Assembly: GCF_000018045.1 (NCBI RefSeq)
Contig: NC_009792.1
Coordinates: 2,728,001-2,792,000, forward strand
Source of the DNA: Citrobacter koseri ATCC BAA-895
Lineage (GTDB): Bacteria > Pseudomonadota > Gammaproteobacteria > Enterobacterales > Enterobacteriaceae
Direction: 5' to 3'
Length of the DNA: 64,000 nt
Shown here: positions 49,812 to 63,900 of the stretch, piece after piece
How the letters are laid out: the number at the start of each line of letters is the position of its first letter
Position numbering within the stretch: position 1 is the stretch's first letter
The notes under the pieces: model-generated
The model's input: the letters and a program-made list of their open reading frames with translations, nothing else
The model's database searches: none
Told to the model about the DNA's origin: nothing
Translations under genes and position numbers: made by a program

Positions 49812-49949
49812 GTTGCCGGATGGCGGCTACGCCTTATCCGGCCTACAAGTTCACCCCGTATCCGTAGGCCTGATAAGCAAAGCGCCATCAGGCGGCCTAC
49901 AAATCCACCCCGTGTCCGTAGGCCTGATAAGCAAAGCGCCATCAGGCAT
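49812..49949. repeat. REP cluster with a 54-bp tandem duplication
   Basis: A REP palindrome (from TGCCGGATGGCGG) is followed by two tandem 54-bp units, 49840-49893 and 49894-49947, differing at only a few positions and each carrying GTAGGCCTGATAAGCAAAGC. It lies between the convergent PTS pair and rpoC. Confidence 0.9.
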
Positions 49950-49977
49950 AAAAAAACCCGCCGAAGCGGGTTTTTTA
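49950..49977. terminator. Terminator of the rpoBC operon (bidirectional)
   Basis: AAAAAACCCGC-CGAA-GCGGGTTTTTT, a near-symmetrical hairpin just after the rpoC stop that can also end transcription of the PTS pair. Confidence 0.93.
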
Positions 49978-49993
49978 TTATGGTCAGCAACGA

Positions 49994-54217
<4,224 letters not shown>

Positions 54218-54293
54218 GGATTTGCTCCCGTCGGAGTTAGCACATTCCGCTGCCGGGTATTACCCCGGCAGCAGTGACCTGTTTGAGCGAGAA

Positions 54294-57200
54294 TTACTCG
54301 TCTTCCAGTTCGATGTTGATACCCAGCGAACGAATCTCTTTCAACAATACGTTGAAGGATTCCGGCATGCCCGGTTCCATCTGATGGTTGCCGTCCACGA
54401 TGTTCTTATACATCTTAGTACGGCCATTCACGTCATCAGACTTAACGGTGAGCATTTCCTGCAAGGTGTATGCTGCGCCGTATGCTTCCAGCGCCCACAC
54501 TTCCATCTCCCCGAAGCGCTGACCACCGAACTGCGCCTTACCACCCAGCGGCTGCTGAGTAACCAGGCTGTAGGAACCGGTGGAACGAGCGTGCATTTTG
54601 TCGTCGACCAGGTGGTTCAGTTTCAGCATGTACATGTAACCTACGGTTACCGAACGCTCGAACTGTTCACCGGTACGGCCGTCAAACAGCGTGATCTGAC
54701 CGGAAGTCGGCAGGTCACCCAGTTTCAGCAGCTCTTTAATTTCCGCTTCTTTCGCACCGTCGAACACCGGCGTTGCGATCGGCATACCTTTGCGCAGGTT
54801 TTCAGCCAGACGCAGAACTTCTTCATCGCTGAAGGTATTCAGGTCAACTTTCTGACGAACATCAGCGCCCAGATCGTACGCACGCTGGATGAATTCGCGC
54901 AGTTTCGCGACTTCCTGCTGCTGTTTCAGCATGGCGTTGATCTTATCGCCGATACCTTTCGCAGCCATACCCAGGTGGGTTTCCAGAATCTGACCGATGT
55001 TCATACGAGACGGTACGCCCAGCGGGTTCAGTACGATGTCTACCGGCGTGCCGTTTTCATCGTAAGGCATATCTTCGATCGGGTTGATCTTAGAAATTAC
55101 ACCCTTGTTACCGTGACGACCTGCCATCTTGTCACCAGGCTGGATACGGCGTTTAACCGCCAGATATACCTTAACAATCTTCAGCACGCCCGGTGCCAGA
55201 TCGTCGCCCTGAGTGATTTTGCGGCGTTTCGCTTCGAGTTTTTTCTCGAACTCGTGTTTCAGTTCGTCGTACTGCTCAGCCAGTTGCTCCAGCTGATTTT
55301 GTTTCTCTTCGTCGGTCAGGCCCAGTTCCAGCCAGCGATCGCGCGGCAGTTTGTCGAGCTTCTCAGCTTCAACGCCACCGGAAACCAGCACAGCGTGGAT
55401 ACGGCTAAACAGGCCAGCTTCGAGGATCTGCAATTCTTCAGACAGGTCTTTCTTCGCCTGCTTCAGCTGCATCTCTTCGATTTCCAGCGCACGTTTGTCT
55501 TTTTCTACGCCATCGCGAGTAAAGACCTGAACGTCGATAACCGTACCGGAAACACCGTTTGGTACGCGCAGAGAAGAGTCTTTAACGTCAGACGCTTTCT
55601 CACCGAAGATCGCACGCAGCAGTTTCTCTTCTGGCGTCAGCTGGGTTTCACCTTTCGGCGTTACCTTACCAACCAGAATGTCGCCGCCGGTCACTTCCGC
55701 ACCGATGTAAACGATACCGGATTCATCCAGTTTAGAGAGCGCAGCTTCACCCACGTTCGGGATATCAGCGGTAATCTCTTCCGGCCCCAGCTTGGTGTCA
55801 CGGGACACACAGGCCAGTTCCTGAATGTGGATGGTGGTGAAACGGTCTTCCTGGACAACACGCTCGGAAACGAGGATGGAGTCTTCGAAGTTGTAGCCGT
55901 TCCACGGCATGAACGCTACGCGCATGTTCTGACCCAGCGCCAGTTCACCGAGGTCGGTGGACGGACCGTCAGCCAGCACGTCGCCGCGCTCAACCGGCTC
56001 ACCCAGAGAAACACACGGCATCTGGTTGATACAGGTGTTCTGGTTAGAGCGGGTGTATTTGGTCAGGTTGTAGATGTCGATGCCTGCTTCGCCCGGGTAC
56101 ATCTCGTCTTCGTTAACTTTGATAACGATACGGGACGCATCCACGTACTGAACAGTACCGCCACGTTTAGCAACCGCAGTTACACCGGAGTCAACGGCAA
56201 CAGCACGTTCCATACCGGTACCAACCAGCGGCTTATCAGCGCGCAGAGTCGGAACCGCCTGACGTTGCATGTTCGCACCCATCAATGCACGGTTGGCGTC
56301 ATCGTGTTCCAGGAACGGGATCAGGGACGCACCGACGGAAACCACCTGCTGGGTGGAAACGTCCATGTAGTCAACCTGGTCGCGGCTGAACAAGCTGGAT
56401 TCGCCTTTGCTACGGCAGGTAACCAGATCTTCTACAAAGTGGCCTTCGTCATCCAGGTTGGAGTTCGCCTGAGCGATAACGTAGTTACCTTCTTCGATAG
56501 CAGACAGGTAATGAATTTCGTCAGTCACCACGCCGTCGGTGACTTTACGATACGGAGTCTCAAGGAAACCGTATTCGTTAGTCTGTGCATACACGGACAG
56601 GGAGTTGATCAGACCGATGTTCGGACCTTCAGGCGTTTCGATAGGACATACGCGACCGTAGTGGGTCGGGTGTACGTCTCGAACTTCGAAGCCTGCGCGT
56701 TCACGGGTCAGACCGCCTGGGCCGAGTGCGGAGATACGACGTTTGTGCGTAATCTCAGACAGCGGGTTGTTCTGGTCCATAAACTGAGACAGCTGGCTGG
56801 AGCCGAAGAACTCTTTCACTGCCGCGGAAATCGGTTTGGCGTTGATCATGTCCTGAGGCATCAGGGTATCCAGATCGCCCAGAGACAGACGCTCTTTCAC
56901 CGCACGCTCAACACGCACCAGGCCAACGCGGAATTGGTTTTCCGCCATTTCGCCTACGGAACGGATACGACGGTTGCCGAGGTGGTCGATATCATCGACT
57001 TCGCCTTTACCGTTACGGATATCAATGAGCTTCTTCATCACGTCAATGATGTCGTCTTTGCTCAGGATACCGGAACCTTCAATTTCGTCGCGCAGCAGAG
57101 AACGGTTGAACTTCATACGACCAACCGCAGACAGGTCATAGCGGTCTTCGGAGAAGAACAGGTTCTCAAACAGGCTTTCAGCCGCTTCACGAGTCGGCGG

Positions 57201-58322
57201 CTCACCCGGGCGCATCATGCGGTAGATTTCTACCAGCGCGCTCAGACGATCGTTAGTCGGGTCGATACGTACCGTTTCAGAAATGTACGGGCCGTGATCC
57301 AGATCGTTGGTGAACAGCGTTTCGATACGCTTGTGGCCAGACTGGCTCAGCTTCGCCAGCAGATCCAGGCTCAGCTCCATGTTCGCTGCGCAGATCAGCT
57401 CGCCAGTTGATTCGTCAACGTAGTCTTTAGACGCCACTTTACCCGCGATGTACTCAACCGGAACTTCGATATGTTTGATATCGTCTTTTTCCAGCTGGCG
57501 AATGTGGCGCGCAGTAATGCGACGACCTTTTTCGACGTACACTTTGCCGTTGGCTTCGATGTCAAAGGAGGCGGTTTCACCACGCAGGCGTTCCGGCACC
57601 AGTTCCATCTGCAACTTGTTGTCGCGGATCTCGAAGATCACTTTCTCAAAGAACAGGTCCAGGATCTGCTCAGTGGTGTATTGCAGTGCACGCAGAATGA
57701 TAGTCGCAGGCAGTTTACGACGACGGTCGATACGGACAAACAGGTTGTCTTTCGGATCGAACTCGAAGTCCAGCCATGAACCACGGTAAGGAATGATGCG
57801 TGCGTTATACAATACTTTACCGGAAGAGTGAGTTTTACCTTTATCGCTGTCGAAGAAGACACCCGGGCTACGATGCAGCTGGGAAACGATAACACGCTCA
57901 GTACCGTTGATAACGAAAGTACCGTTGTCGGTCATGAGCGGAATTTCGCCCATGTAGACTTCTTGTTCTTTAATGTCTTTTACGGTGCCTTCCGGCGCTT
58001 CGCGCTCGTAGATCACCAGACGCAGTTTTACGCGCAGCGGTGCGGAATAGGTCACGCCACGGATCTGACATTCCTGAACGTCAAACACCGGTTCGCCAAG
58101 GCGGTAGCTGACGTATTGCAGCTCGGAATTACCGCTGTAGCTCTGAATCGGGAACACGGAACGGAATGCAGCTTCCAGACCGTACTGCCCTTCAGGATCT
58201 TGCTCGATAAACTTCTGAAACGAGTCAAGCTGGATAGAAAGGAGATAAGGTACATCCAGAACTTGTGGACGTTTACCAAAATCCTTACGAATACGTTTTT
58301 TCTCGGTATAGGAGTAAACCAT
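54294..58322 (-). CDS. rpoB: RNA polymerase beta subunit
   Basis: 1342 aa from the ATG at 58322 (MVYSYTEKKRIRKDFG), the E. coli start and length; an upstream in-frame ATG at 58355 is not conserved. The rifampicin region reads SSQLSQFMDQNNPLSEITHK and RRISALGPGG, which is the sensitive wild type at D516, H526 and S531. It forms one side of the active cleft. An attenuator and processing hairpin lie between rplL and rpoB. Confidence 0.99.
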   Translation of the reverse strand: MVYSYTEKKRIRKDFGKRPQVLDVPYLLSIQLDSFQKFIEQDPEGQYGLEAAFRSVFPIQSYSGNSELQYVSYRLGEPVFDVQECQIRGVTYSAPLRVKLRLVIYEREAPEGTVKDIKEQEVYMGEIPLMTDNGTFVINGTERVIVSQLHRSPGVFFDSDKGKTHSSGKVLYNARIIPYRGSWLDFEFDPKDNLFVRIDRRRKLPATIILRALQYTTEQILDLFFEKVIFEIRDNKLQMELVPERLRGETASFDIEANGKVYVEKGRRITARHIRQLEKDDIKHIEVPVEYIAGKVASKDYVDESTGELICAANMELSLDLLAKLSQSGHKRIETLFTNDLDHGPYISETVRIDPTNDRLSALVEIYRMMRPGEPPTREAAESLFENLFFSEDRYDLSAVGRMKFNRSLLRDEIEGSGILSKDDIIDVMKKLIDIRNGKGEVDDIDHLGNRRIRSVGEMAENQFRVGLVRVERAVKERLSLGDLDTLMPQDMINAKPISAAVKEFFGSSQLSQFMDQNNPLSEITHKRRISALGPGGLTRERAGFEVRDVHPTHYGRVCPIETPEGPNIGLINSLSVYAQTNEYGFLETPYRKVTDGVVTDEIHYLSAIEEGNYVIAQANSNLDDEGHFVEDLVTCRSKGESSLFSRDQVDYMDVSTQQVVSVGASLIPFLEHDDANRALMGANMQRQAVPTLRADKPLVGTGMERAVAVDSGVTAVAKRGGTVQYVDASRIVIKVNEDEMYPGEAGIDIYNLTKYTRSNQNTCINQMPCVSLGEPVERGDVLADGPSTDLGELALGQNMRVAFMPWNGYNFEDSILVSERVVQEDRFTTIHIQELACVSRDTKLGPEEITADIPNVGEAALSKLDESGIVYIGAEVTGGDILVGKVTPKGETQLTPEEKLLRAIFGEKASDVKDSSLRVPNGVSGTVIDVQVFTRDGVEKDKRALEIEEMQLKQAKKDLSEELQILEAGLFSRIHAVLVSGGVEAEKLDKLPRDRWLELGLTDEEKQNQLEQLAEQYDELKHEFEKKLEAKRRKITQGDDLAPGVLKIVKVYLAVKRRIQPGDKMAGRHGNKGVISKINPIEDMPYDENGTPVDIVLNPLGVPSRMNIGQILETHLGMAAKGIGDKINAMLKQQQEVAKLREFIQRAYDLGADVRQKVDLNTFSDEEVLRLAENLRKGMPIATPVFDGAKEAEIKELLKLGDLPTSGQITLFDGRTGEQFERSVTVGYMYMLKLNHLVDDKMHARSTGSYSLVTQQPLGGKAQFGGQRFGEMEVWALEAYGAAYTLQEMLTVKSDDVNGRTKMYKNIVDGNHQMEPGMPESFNVLLKEIRSLGINIELEDE

Positions 58323-58641
58323 AGGGTTCCTCAGCTCGCTGACAAGTCGACCCATCTGTCCTGCGGAGGGACAGTTTGTGCAACACTATTTTGTTGACCG
58401 GAAAATGGAATACTTTCCGCAATGCCTGTTGCTATCACGCTTAAACCATTTCATTGCGATTTACACAGAACGGGCGTTCTGTCGCAGTATATTAAGTCGT
58501 CGATAGAAACAAGCATTGTCAGGACAACCAGTAGTCAAACAGTGTGAAACGCTACTGGCGCCTTACAGCGCAAAAAGGCTGGTGACTAAAAAGTCACCAG
58601 CCATCAGCCTAATTTCTTAGGCTGCAACCGGAAGGGTTGGC
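58323..58641 (-). promoter_or_regulatory. rplL-rpoB intergenic region with RNA processing hairpin
   Basis: 319 bp without a gene. Besides the attenuator at 58571-58602 there is an 8-bp stem ACAGAACG/CGTTCTGT (58465-58482), at the place where RNase III cuts the rplL-rpoB transcript in E. coli. That role is inferred from position. Confidence 0.6.
58571..58602 (-). terminator. Partial terminator (attenuator) after rplL
   Basis: On the minus strand GGCTGGTGACT-TTTT-AGTCACCAGCC followed by TTTTT. It corresponds to the E. coli attenuator that lets only a fraction of ribosomal protein transcripts continue into rpoBC. Confidence 0.92.
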
Positions 58642-59007
58642 TTATTTAACTTCAACTTCAGCGCCAGCTTCTTCCAGAGATTTTTTCAGAGCTTCAGCGT
58701 CATCTTTGCTCACGCCTTCTTTCAGAGCGGCCGGAGCAGATTCTACCAGGTCTTTAGCTTCTTTCAGACCCAGGCCAGTTGCGCCACGTACTGCTTTGAT
58801 AACAGCAACTTTGTTAGCGCCAGCAGCTTTCAGAATTACGTCGAATTCAGTTTTTTCTTCAGCAGCTTCAACCGGGCCAGCAGCTACAGCTACAGCAGCA
58901 GCAGCGGAAACACCGAATTTTTCTTCCATTGCAGAGATCAGTTCTACAACGTCCATTACGGACATAGCGGATACTGCTTCAATGATTTGATCTTTAGTGA
59001 TAGACAT
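58642..59007 (-). CDS. rplL: 50S ribosomal protein L7/L12
   Basis: 121 aa, Ala/Glu/Lys-rich stalk protein: dimerisation domain (1-32), flexible Ala-rich hinge (about 36-52) and globular domain binding translation factors ([20 protein letters not shown]). It lies 66 bp after rplJ and before the attenuator. Confidence 0.98.
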
Positions 59008-59073
59008 TTAAATTGTTCCTGAATATCAGAATAAGTTTATACGTAAGCGGATGCGTTACAAAGATAACTGCGA

Positions 59074-59571
59074 TTAAGCAGCTTCTTTCGCATCGCGTAC
59101 AGCAGCCAGAGTACGAACCAGTTTGCCAGCCGAAGCTTCTTTCATGGTTGCCATCAGGCGTGCAATTGCTTCTTCGTAGGTCGGCAGAGTTGCCAGGCGG
59201 TCGATCTGAGACGCCGGGATCAGCTCACCTTCAAAGGCAGCGGCTTTGACCTCAAATTTTGCATTCGCTTTCGCGAACTCTTTGAACAGACGAGCAGCAG
59301 CGCCCGGGTGTTCCATAGAGTATGCAATCAGGGTCGGACCAACAAACGTGTCTTTCAGGCACTCGAACGGAGTACCTTCAACGACGCGGCGCAGCAGGGT
59401 GTTACGAACAACACGCATGTAAACGCCAGCTTCACGACCTGCTTTACGCAGTTCAGTCATTTTATCTACAGTTACGCCACGGGAATCCGCAACTACTGCA
59501 GACAGCGCGCCTTTGGCTACTTCGCTGACTTCAGCAACAATCGCTTGTTTGTCTTGAAGATTTAAAGCCAT
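59074..59571 (-). CDS. rplJ: 50S ribosomal protein L10
   Basis: 165 aa from the ATG at 59571 (MALNLQDKQAIVAEV), the E. coli start; upstream in-frame codons belong to the leader. It forms the base of the L7/L12 stalk, and the L10-L12 complex represses its own mRNA by binding the leader. Confidence 0.98.
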   Translation of the reverse strand: MALNLQDKQAIVAEVSEVAKGALSAVVADSRGVTVDKMTELRKAGREAGVYMRVVRNTLLRRVVEGTPFECLKDTFVGPTLIAYSMEHPGAAARLFKEFAKANAKFEVKAAAFEGELIPASQIDRLATLPTYEEAIARLMATMKEASAGKLVRTLAAVRDAKEAA

Positions 59572-59926
59572 TAGCTTTGCTCCTGGATGTTTGCCAGAGC
59601 TCATGCTCTGGAACTCACTTCACTCTCCTCAACGAGAAGAGCGTCTTAATACGGTGAGCAGAAACAAGCCAGAGTATAAAAAATAATCTTAGCGTTCTGT
59701 CACCGTCTACGCAGGGCATTAAGTTTCTTACGAAACACCTGCGGTCTTCGACGGAGGCCTGGATAGGCCAGGCTCCAACGAACAAATCTTGTCTATGACT
59801 TCGCCCTTTGAACCGTAGCCGCGTTAGCTGCTACAATTCAAATGACTCGCATAGAGTTCTGTTTATTTCAACAGAAACGTGGGGGTAAGATTGTAGACAA
59901 AATCACCGCCCACGTAAAGGCGAATA
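59572..59926 (-). promoter_or_regulatory. rplJ leader and promoter region
   Basis: 355 bp without a gene between rplA and rplJ. In E. coli this stretch carries the rplJ promoter and the structured leader where the L10-L12 complex binds to repress translation. The sequence is highly structured (for example CCTGCGGTCTTCGACGGAGGCC) but I have not fixed the fold or the -35/-10. Confidence 0.65.
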
Positions 59927-60634
59927 TTAGTTCGCCACAGTCGCAGTCAGACCGGACTGATCAACGGCAACGCCAGCACCCATGGTGGTGGAGATGCTAA
60001 CTTTCTTGATGTACACGCCTTTCGCCTGAGTCGGTTTTGCTTTTTTCAGCGCAACCAGCAGAGCTTCCAGGTTTTCTTTCAGTTTGTCAGCGTCAAAATC
60101 CACTTTACCGATGGTGGTGTGGATGATGCCGTTTTTGTCGTTACGGTAACGAACCTGACCAGCTTTAGCGTTCTTAACCGCTTCAGCAACGTTAGGCGTT
60201 ACAGTACCCACTTTCGGGTTCGGCATCAGGCCACGCGGACCCAGAACCTGGCCCAGCTGGCCAACAACGCGCATTGCATCCGGGGAAGCAATAACAACGT
60301 CAAAGTTCATTTCGCCTTTCTTGATCTGTTCAGCCAGATCTTCCATACCTACCAGTTCAGCGCCAGCAGCTTTAGCAGCTTCAGCGTTTGCACCCTGGGT
60401 AAATACGGCTACGCGAACGGAACGGCCAGTACCGTGCGGCAGTACAGTTGCGCCACGTACGTTCTGGTCAGATTTACGCGCGTCGATGCCGAGGTTAACG
60501 GCAACGTCTACGCTTTCTACGAACTTAGCAGTGGCCAGTTCTTTCAGCAGAGAGATAGCTTCGTTGATGTCGTACTGTTTGGTCGCATCAACTTTCTCAC
60601 GGATCACACGCATGCGCTTGGTCAGTTTAGCCAT
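59927..60634 (-). CDS. rplA: 50S ribosomal protein L1
   Basis: 235 aa, one more than the E. coli protein because the C-terminus ends TATVAN. It binds 23S rRNA at the E-site stalk and represses the rplK-rplA mRNA. It starts 3 bp after the rplK stop. Confidence 0.98.
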   Translation of the reverse strand: MAKLTKRMRVIREKVDATKQYDINEAISLLKELATAKFVESVDVAVNLGIDARKSDQNVRGATVLPHGTGRSVRVAVFTQGANAEAAKAAGAELVGMEDLAEQIKKGEMNFDVVIASPDAMRVVGQLGQVLGPRGLMPNPKVGTVTPNVAEAVKNAKAGQVRYRNDKNGIIHTTIGKVDFDADKLKENLEALLVALKKAKPTQAKGVYIKKVSISTTMGAGVAVDQSGLTATVAN

Positions 60635-60637
60635 TTC

Positions 60638-61066
60638 TTAGTCCTCCACTACCAGGCCCATGGAACGTGCAGTACCTTCGATGGAGCGAGTCATCGCTTC
60701 AATGTCGGCACCAGTCATGTCGGCAGCTTTGGTCTGCGCGATTTCCTGCAGCTGAGCGCGGGAAATTTTACCTACTTTGTCTTTGTTCGGCTTGCCGGAA
60801 CCAGACTTAATACCAGCCGCTTTCTTCAGCAGAACTGCTGCCGGAGGCGTTTTGGTAATGAAGGTGAAAGAACGGTCAGCGTAAACGGTGATAACAACCG
60901 GAATCGGCAGACCTTTTTCGATGGAATCAGTTTTTGCGTTGAACGCTTTGCAGAATTCCATGATGTTTACGCCCTGCTGACCCAGAGCCGGACCTACTGG
61001 CGGACTCGGGTTAGCCATACCAGCTGCAACTTGCAGCTTGACGTAGGCTTGTACTTTCTTAGCCAT
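60638..61066 (-). CDS. rplK: 50S ribosomal protein L11
   Basis: 142 aa. The motif PPVGPALGQQGVNIMEFCKA is in the N-terminal domain, and the RNA-binding C-terminal domain is complete. It forms the GTPase-associated centre and is needed for RelA activation. Its leader should carry the L1 binding site. It is separated from nusG by a terminator-like hairpin. Confidence 0.98.
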   Translation of the reverse strand: MAKKVQAYVKLQVAAGMANPSPPVGPALGQQGVNIMEFCKAFNAKTDSIEKGLPIPVVITVYADRSFTFITKTPPAAVLLKKAAGIKSGSGKPNKDKVGKISRAQLQEIAQTKAADMTGADIEAMTRSIEGTARSMGLVVED

Positions 61067-61154
61067 TGCAATTTCCTCGTTTGGGTATAACGCCTGAAAA
61101 CAGGCTCCCCGTGATATAAAAAAATCGTTTTACGGGCCAGGCCCATAAAAACAA

Positions 61155-61187
61155 AAGGCGCGAAATTGTATTCCAATCTCGCGCCTT
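61155..61187 (-). terminator. Hairpin between nusG and rplK
   Basis: On the minus strand AAGGCGCGA and TCGCGCCTT form a stem with a 15-nt loop, followed by TTGTTTTT. The loop TTGGAATACAAT may contain promoter elements of rplK. Confidence 0.75.
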
Positions 61188-61223
61188 GTGCAACGATTAA
61201 ATCGCCGCTTTTTTGATCGCTGC

Positions 61224-61769
61224 TTAGGCTTTCTCAACCTGGGCAAAGTCCAGTTCTACCGGGGTCGCACGACCAAAGATAGAAACAGACACCTTCAGGC
61301 GGGACTTCTCGTAGTCCACTTCTTCAACAACGCCGTTAAAGTCAGCAAACGGACCGTCGTTAACACGAACCATTTCACCCGGTTCAAACAGCGTTTTCGG
61401 ACGCGGTTTATCACCGACCTGTTGCAGGCGGTTCATGATCGCATCAACTTCTTTGTCGCTGATTGGCGCCGGACGGTCAGACGTACCGCCGATGAAGCCC
61501 ATCACACGCGGAACACTGCGCACCAGGTGCCAGCTTGCGTCGTTCATCACCATCTGAACCAGGACGTAGCCCGGGAAGAATTTGCGCTCGCTTTTGCGAC
61601 GCTGGCCACCACGGATTTCGACCACTTCTTCGGTCGGCACCATGACTTCACCAAACAACTCTTCCATATTGTGTAATTTGATATGCTCACGCAGCGATGT
61701 TGCTACGCGGCCTTCAAAACCGGAAAACGCCTGAACGACGTACCAGCGCTTTTTAGGAGCTTCAGACAT
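61224..61769 (-). CDS. nusG: Transcription termination/antitermination factor NusG
   Basis: 181 aa: an N-terminal NGN domain (about 5-120, KKRWYVVQAFSGFEGRVA) that binds the beta' clamp, and a C-terminal KOW domain (about 128-160, FEPGEMVRVNDGPFADFNG) that contacts Rho or S10. It starts one base after the secE stop codon region, so the two are coupled. Confidence 0.98.
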   Translation of the reverse strand: MSEAPKKRWYVVQAFSGFEGRVATSLREHIKLHNMEELFGEVMVPTEEVVEIRGGQRRKSERKFFPGYVLVQMVMNDASWHLVRSVPRVMGFIGGTSDRPAPISDKEVDAIMNRLQQVGDKPRPKTLFEPGEMVRVNDGPFADFNGVVEEVDYEKSRLKVSVSIFGRATPVELDFAQVEKA

Positions 61770-61770
61770 C

Positions 61771-62154
61771 TCAGAACCTCAGGCCAGTGATAAAGGATAC
61801 CAGGCGAACCAGAATACCATCCAGTCCCCACAGGATCAGTGACATTACTGCGGTAACCGCAGCCACAATCAGCGTGGTGTGCAATGTTTCCTGGCGAGTC
61901 GGCCAAATGACCTTACGGACTTCGGTACGCGCTTCACGGGCAAAAGCAACGGTTGCTTTACCTTTTGTCGTCAACAGCGCGACACCACCCGCTGCAGCAA
62001 TCAGAATTACTACGGCCAGCGCACGCAGCGGCAGCATCATGTCGCGATAGAGGTAGTTGCCCACAATAGCCACAAGCAGCAATGCGACAACAACGACCCA
62101 CTTCATCGCTTCCAGGCCGCGCCCGCTTCCTTGAGCTTCGGTATTCGCACTCAT
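61771..62154 (-). CDS. secE: Sec translocase subunit SecE
   Basis: 127 aa with three membrane segments (about 19-38, 45-63 and 93-115), the E. coli type. The conserved cytoplasmic amphipathic region and the third segment (EVRKVIWPTRQETLHTTLIV) clamp SecY. First gene of secE-nusG, preceded by a 231-bp region with its promoter. Confidence 0.97.
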   Translation of the reverse strand: MSANTEAQGSGRGLEAMKWVVVVALLLVAIVGNYLYRDMMLPLRALAVVILIAAAGGVALLTTKGKATVAFAREARTEVRKVIWPTRQETLHTTLIVAAVTAVMSLILWGLDGILVRLVSFITGLRF

Positions 62155-62328
62155 AAACCAACCTGTCAGAAGTATTCTACAAACATTTTCACCCCGCGTA
62201 TGCGAGGCAATCCAAACCGAAATGCTCTGTGTTGCGTTTCGGACTAAACGCCCTCAGCAGAGCCTGTCTCAGCAATGATTATGACAAAAAAAATCACTGA
62301 TGAGCCAGGTTCTGATGTGAAAGCGTGC

Positions 62329-62355
62329 AAAAAGGGCATCAAATGATGCCCTTTT
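62329..62355. terminator. Terminator of tufB
   Basis: AAAAGGGCATC-AAAT-GATGCCCTTTT, a symmetrical hairpin 31 bp after the tufB stop codon. Confidence 0.92.
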
Positions 62356-62385
62356 ATTGCGCATTGCGTCAAATGTTATCAGCGA

Positions 62386-63570
62386 TTAGCCGAGAACTTT
62401 AGCAACCACGCCTGCGCCAACAGTACGGCCGCCTTCACGGATTGCGAAACGCAGACCGTCGTCCATCGCGATCGGGTGGATCAGGGTAACAACCATTTTG
62501 ATGTTGTCGCCCGGCATTACCATCTCTACGCCTTCCGGCAGTTCGATGGTGCCAGTCACGTCAGTTGTACGGAAGTAGAACTGCGGACGGTAGCCTTTGA
62601 AGAACGGAGTATGACGGCCGCCTTCATCTTTGGACAGAATGTACACTTCAGATTCGAACTTGGTGTGCGGCTTGATGGTGCCCGGCTTAGCCAGTACCTG
62701 ACCACGTTCGATTTCTTCACGTTTGATACCACGCAGCAGAACACCTACGTTCTCACCAGCACGGCCTTCGTCCAGCAGTTTGCGGAACATTTCAACGCCA
62801 GTACAGGTAGACTTCGCAGTCTCTTTGATACCAACGATTTCAACTTCTTCGCCCACTTTGATGATACCGCGCTCTACACGACCGGTAACAACGGTACCAC
62901 GACCGGAGATGGAGAATACGTCTTCGATCGGCAGCAGGAACGGCTTGTCAATCGCACGCTCTGGTTCCGGGATGTAAGAATCCAGGTAGCCAGCCAGTTC
63001 GATGATTTTCGCTTCCCACTCAGCGTCGCCTTCCAGCGCTTTCAGAGCAGAACCACGAACGATCGGCGTGTCGTCGCCCGGGAAATCGTACTGAGACAGC
63101 AGTTCACGCACTTCCATCTCAACCAGTTCCAGCAGCTCTTCGTCATCAACCATGTCGCATTTGTTCAGGAACACGATGATGTACGGAACGCCTACCTGAC
63201 GACCCAGCAGGATGTGCTCACGGGTCTGCGGCATCGGGCCGTCAGTCGCAGCAACAACCAGGATCGCGCCGTCCATCTGCGCAGCACCGGTGATCATGTT
63301 TTTAACATAGTCGGCGTGGCCCGGGCAGTCTACGTGCGCGTAGTGGCGAGTCGGGGTGTCGTATTCAACGTGAGAAGTGTTGATGGTGATACCACGAGCT
63401 TTTTCTTCCGGCGCGTTATCGATCTGGTCGAATGCGCGAGCAGCACCGCCGTAGGTTTTAGCCAGTACGGTAGTGATTGCAGCGGTCAGCGTTGTTTTAC
63501 CATGGTCAACGTGGCCGATAGTACCGACGTTGACGTGCGGTTTTGTACGTTCAAACTTTTCTTTAGACAT
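62386..63570 (-). CDS. tufB: Elongation factor Tu
   Basis: 394 aa. GTP-binding motifs GHVDHGKT (G1, about 19-26), DCPGHADY (G3) and NKCD (G4) are intact. It delivers aminoacyl-tRNA to the ribosome. Called tufB because it is preceded by the tRNA genes thrT-glyT-tyrU and followed by secE-nusG, as in E. coli; a second tuf gene elsewhere is expected. No change is seen at the kirromycin-contact residues I checked near the C-terminus. Confidence 0.98.
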   Translation of the reverse strand: MSKEKFERTKPHVNVGTIGHVDHGKTTLTAAITTVLAKTYGGAARAFDQIDNAPEEKARGITINTSHVEYDTPTRHYAHVDCPGHADYVKNMITGAAQMDGAILVVAATDGPMPQTREHILLGRQVGVPYIIVFLNKCDMVDDEELLELVEMEVRELLSQYDFPGDDTPIVRGSALKALEGDAEWEAKIIELAGYLDSYIPEPERAIDKPFLLPIEDVFSISGRGTVVTGRVERGIIKVGEEVEIVGIKETAKSTCTGVEMFRKLLDEGRAGENVGVLLRGIKREEIERGQVLAKPGTIKPHTKFESEVYILSKDEGGRHTPFFKGYRPQFYFRTTDVTGTIELPEGVEMVMPGDNIKMVVTLIHPIAMDDGLRFAIREGGRTVGAGVVAKVLG

Positions 63571-63686
63571 CGATTGTCCCTCTAAGACACGGATAAATCG
63601 GTGATATCACCACATCAACCAGGCGATATGCCTGAATTGTTGAATATTTAAGTTTATACAGAGAGAAACGGGAAGGAGAAGTGAAG

Positions 63687-63762
63687 TGGTGCTGATACCC
63701 AGAGTCGAACTGGGGACCTCACCCTTACCAAGGGTGCGCTCTACCAACTGAGCCATATCAGC
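63687..63762 (-). tRNA. thrT: tRNA-Thr (anticodon GGT)
   Basis: 76 nt with CCA: GCTGATATGGCTCAG at the 5' end, anticodon GGT, T-loop GTTCGACTC. Lies 116 bp before tufB and is co-transcribed with it. Confidence 0.97.
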
Positions 63763-63767
63763 ACGTC

Positions 63768-63842
<75 letters not shown>

Positions 63843-63880
63843 ATCCTGGAACTCGGCTACCCAGTTCTTTCTGTAACAAA

Positions 63881-63900
63881 AAAAGAGACATGTCTCTTTT
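63881..63900. other. Perfect 20-bp palindrome in the tyrU-glyT spacer
   Basis: AAAAGAGACATGTCTCTTTT is fully self-complementary and is followed by T residues on the minus strand, so it resembles a weak terminator or an RNA processing hairpin inside the tRNA-tufB transcript. Confidence 0.7.

Noticed and set aside
62476..63585. Long open frame antisense to tufB
   Set aside because: Shadow of a highly expressed gene with restricted codon use; the composition (many F, N, Q, H) is not protein-like.
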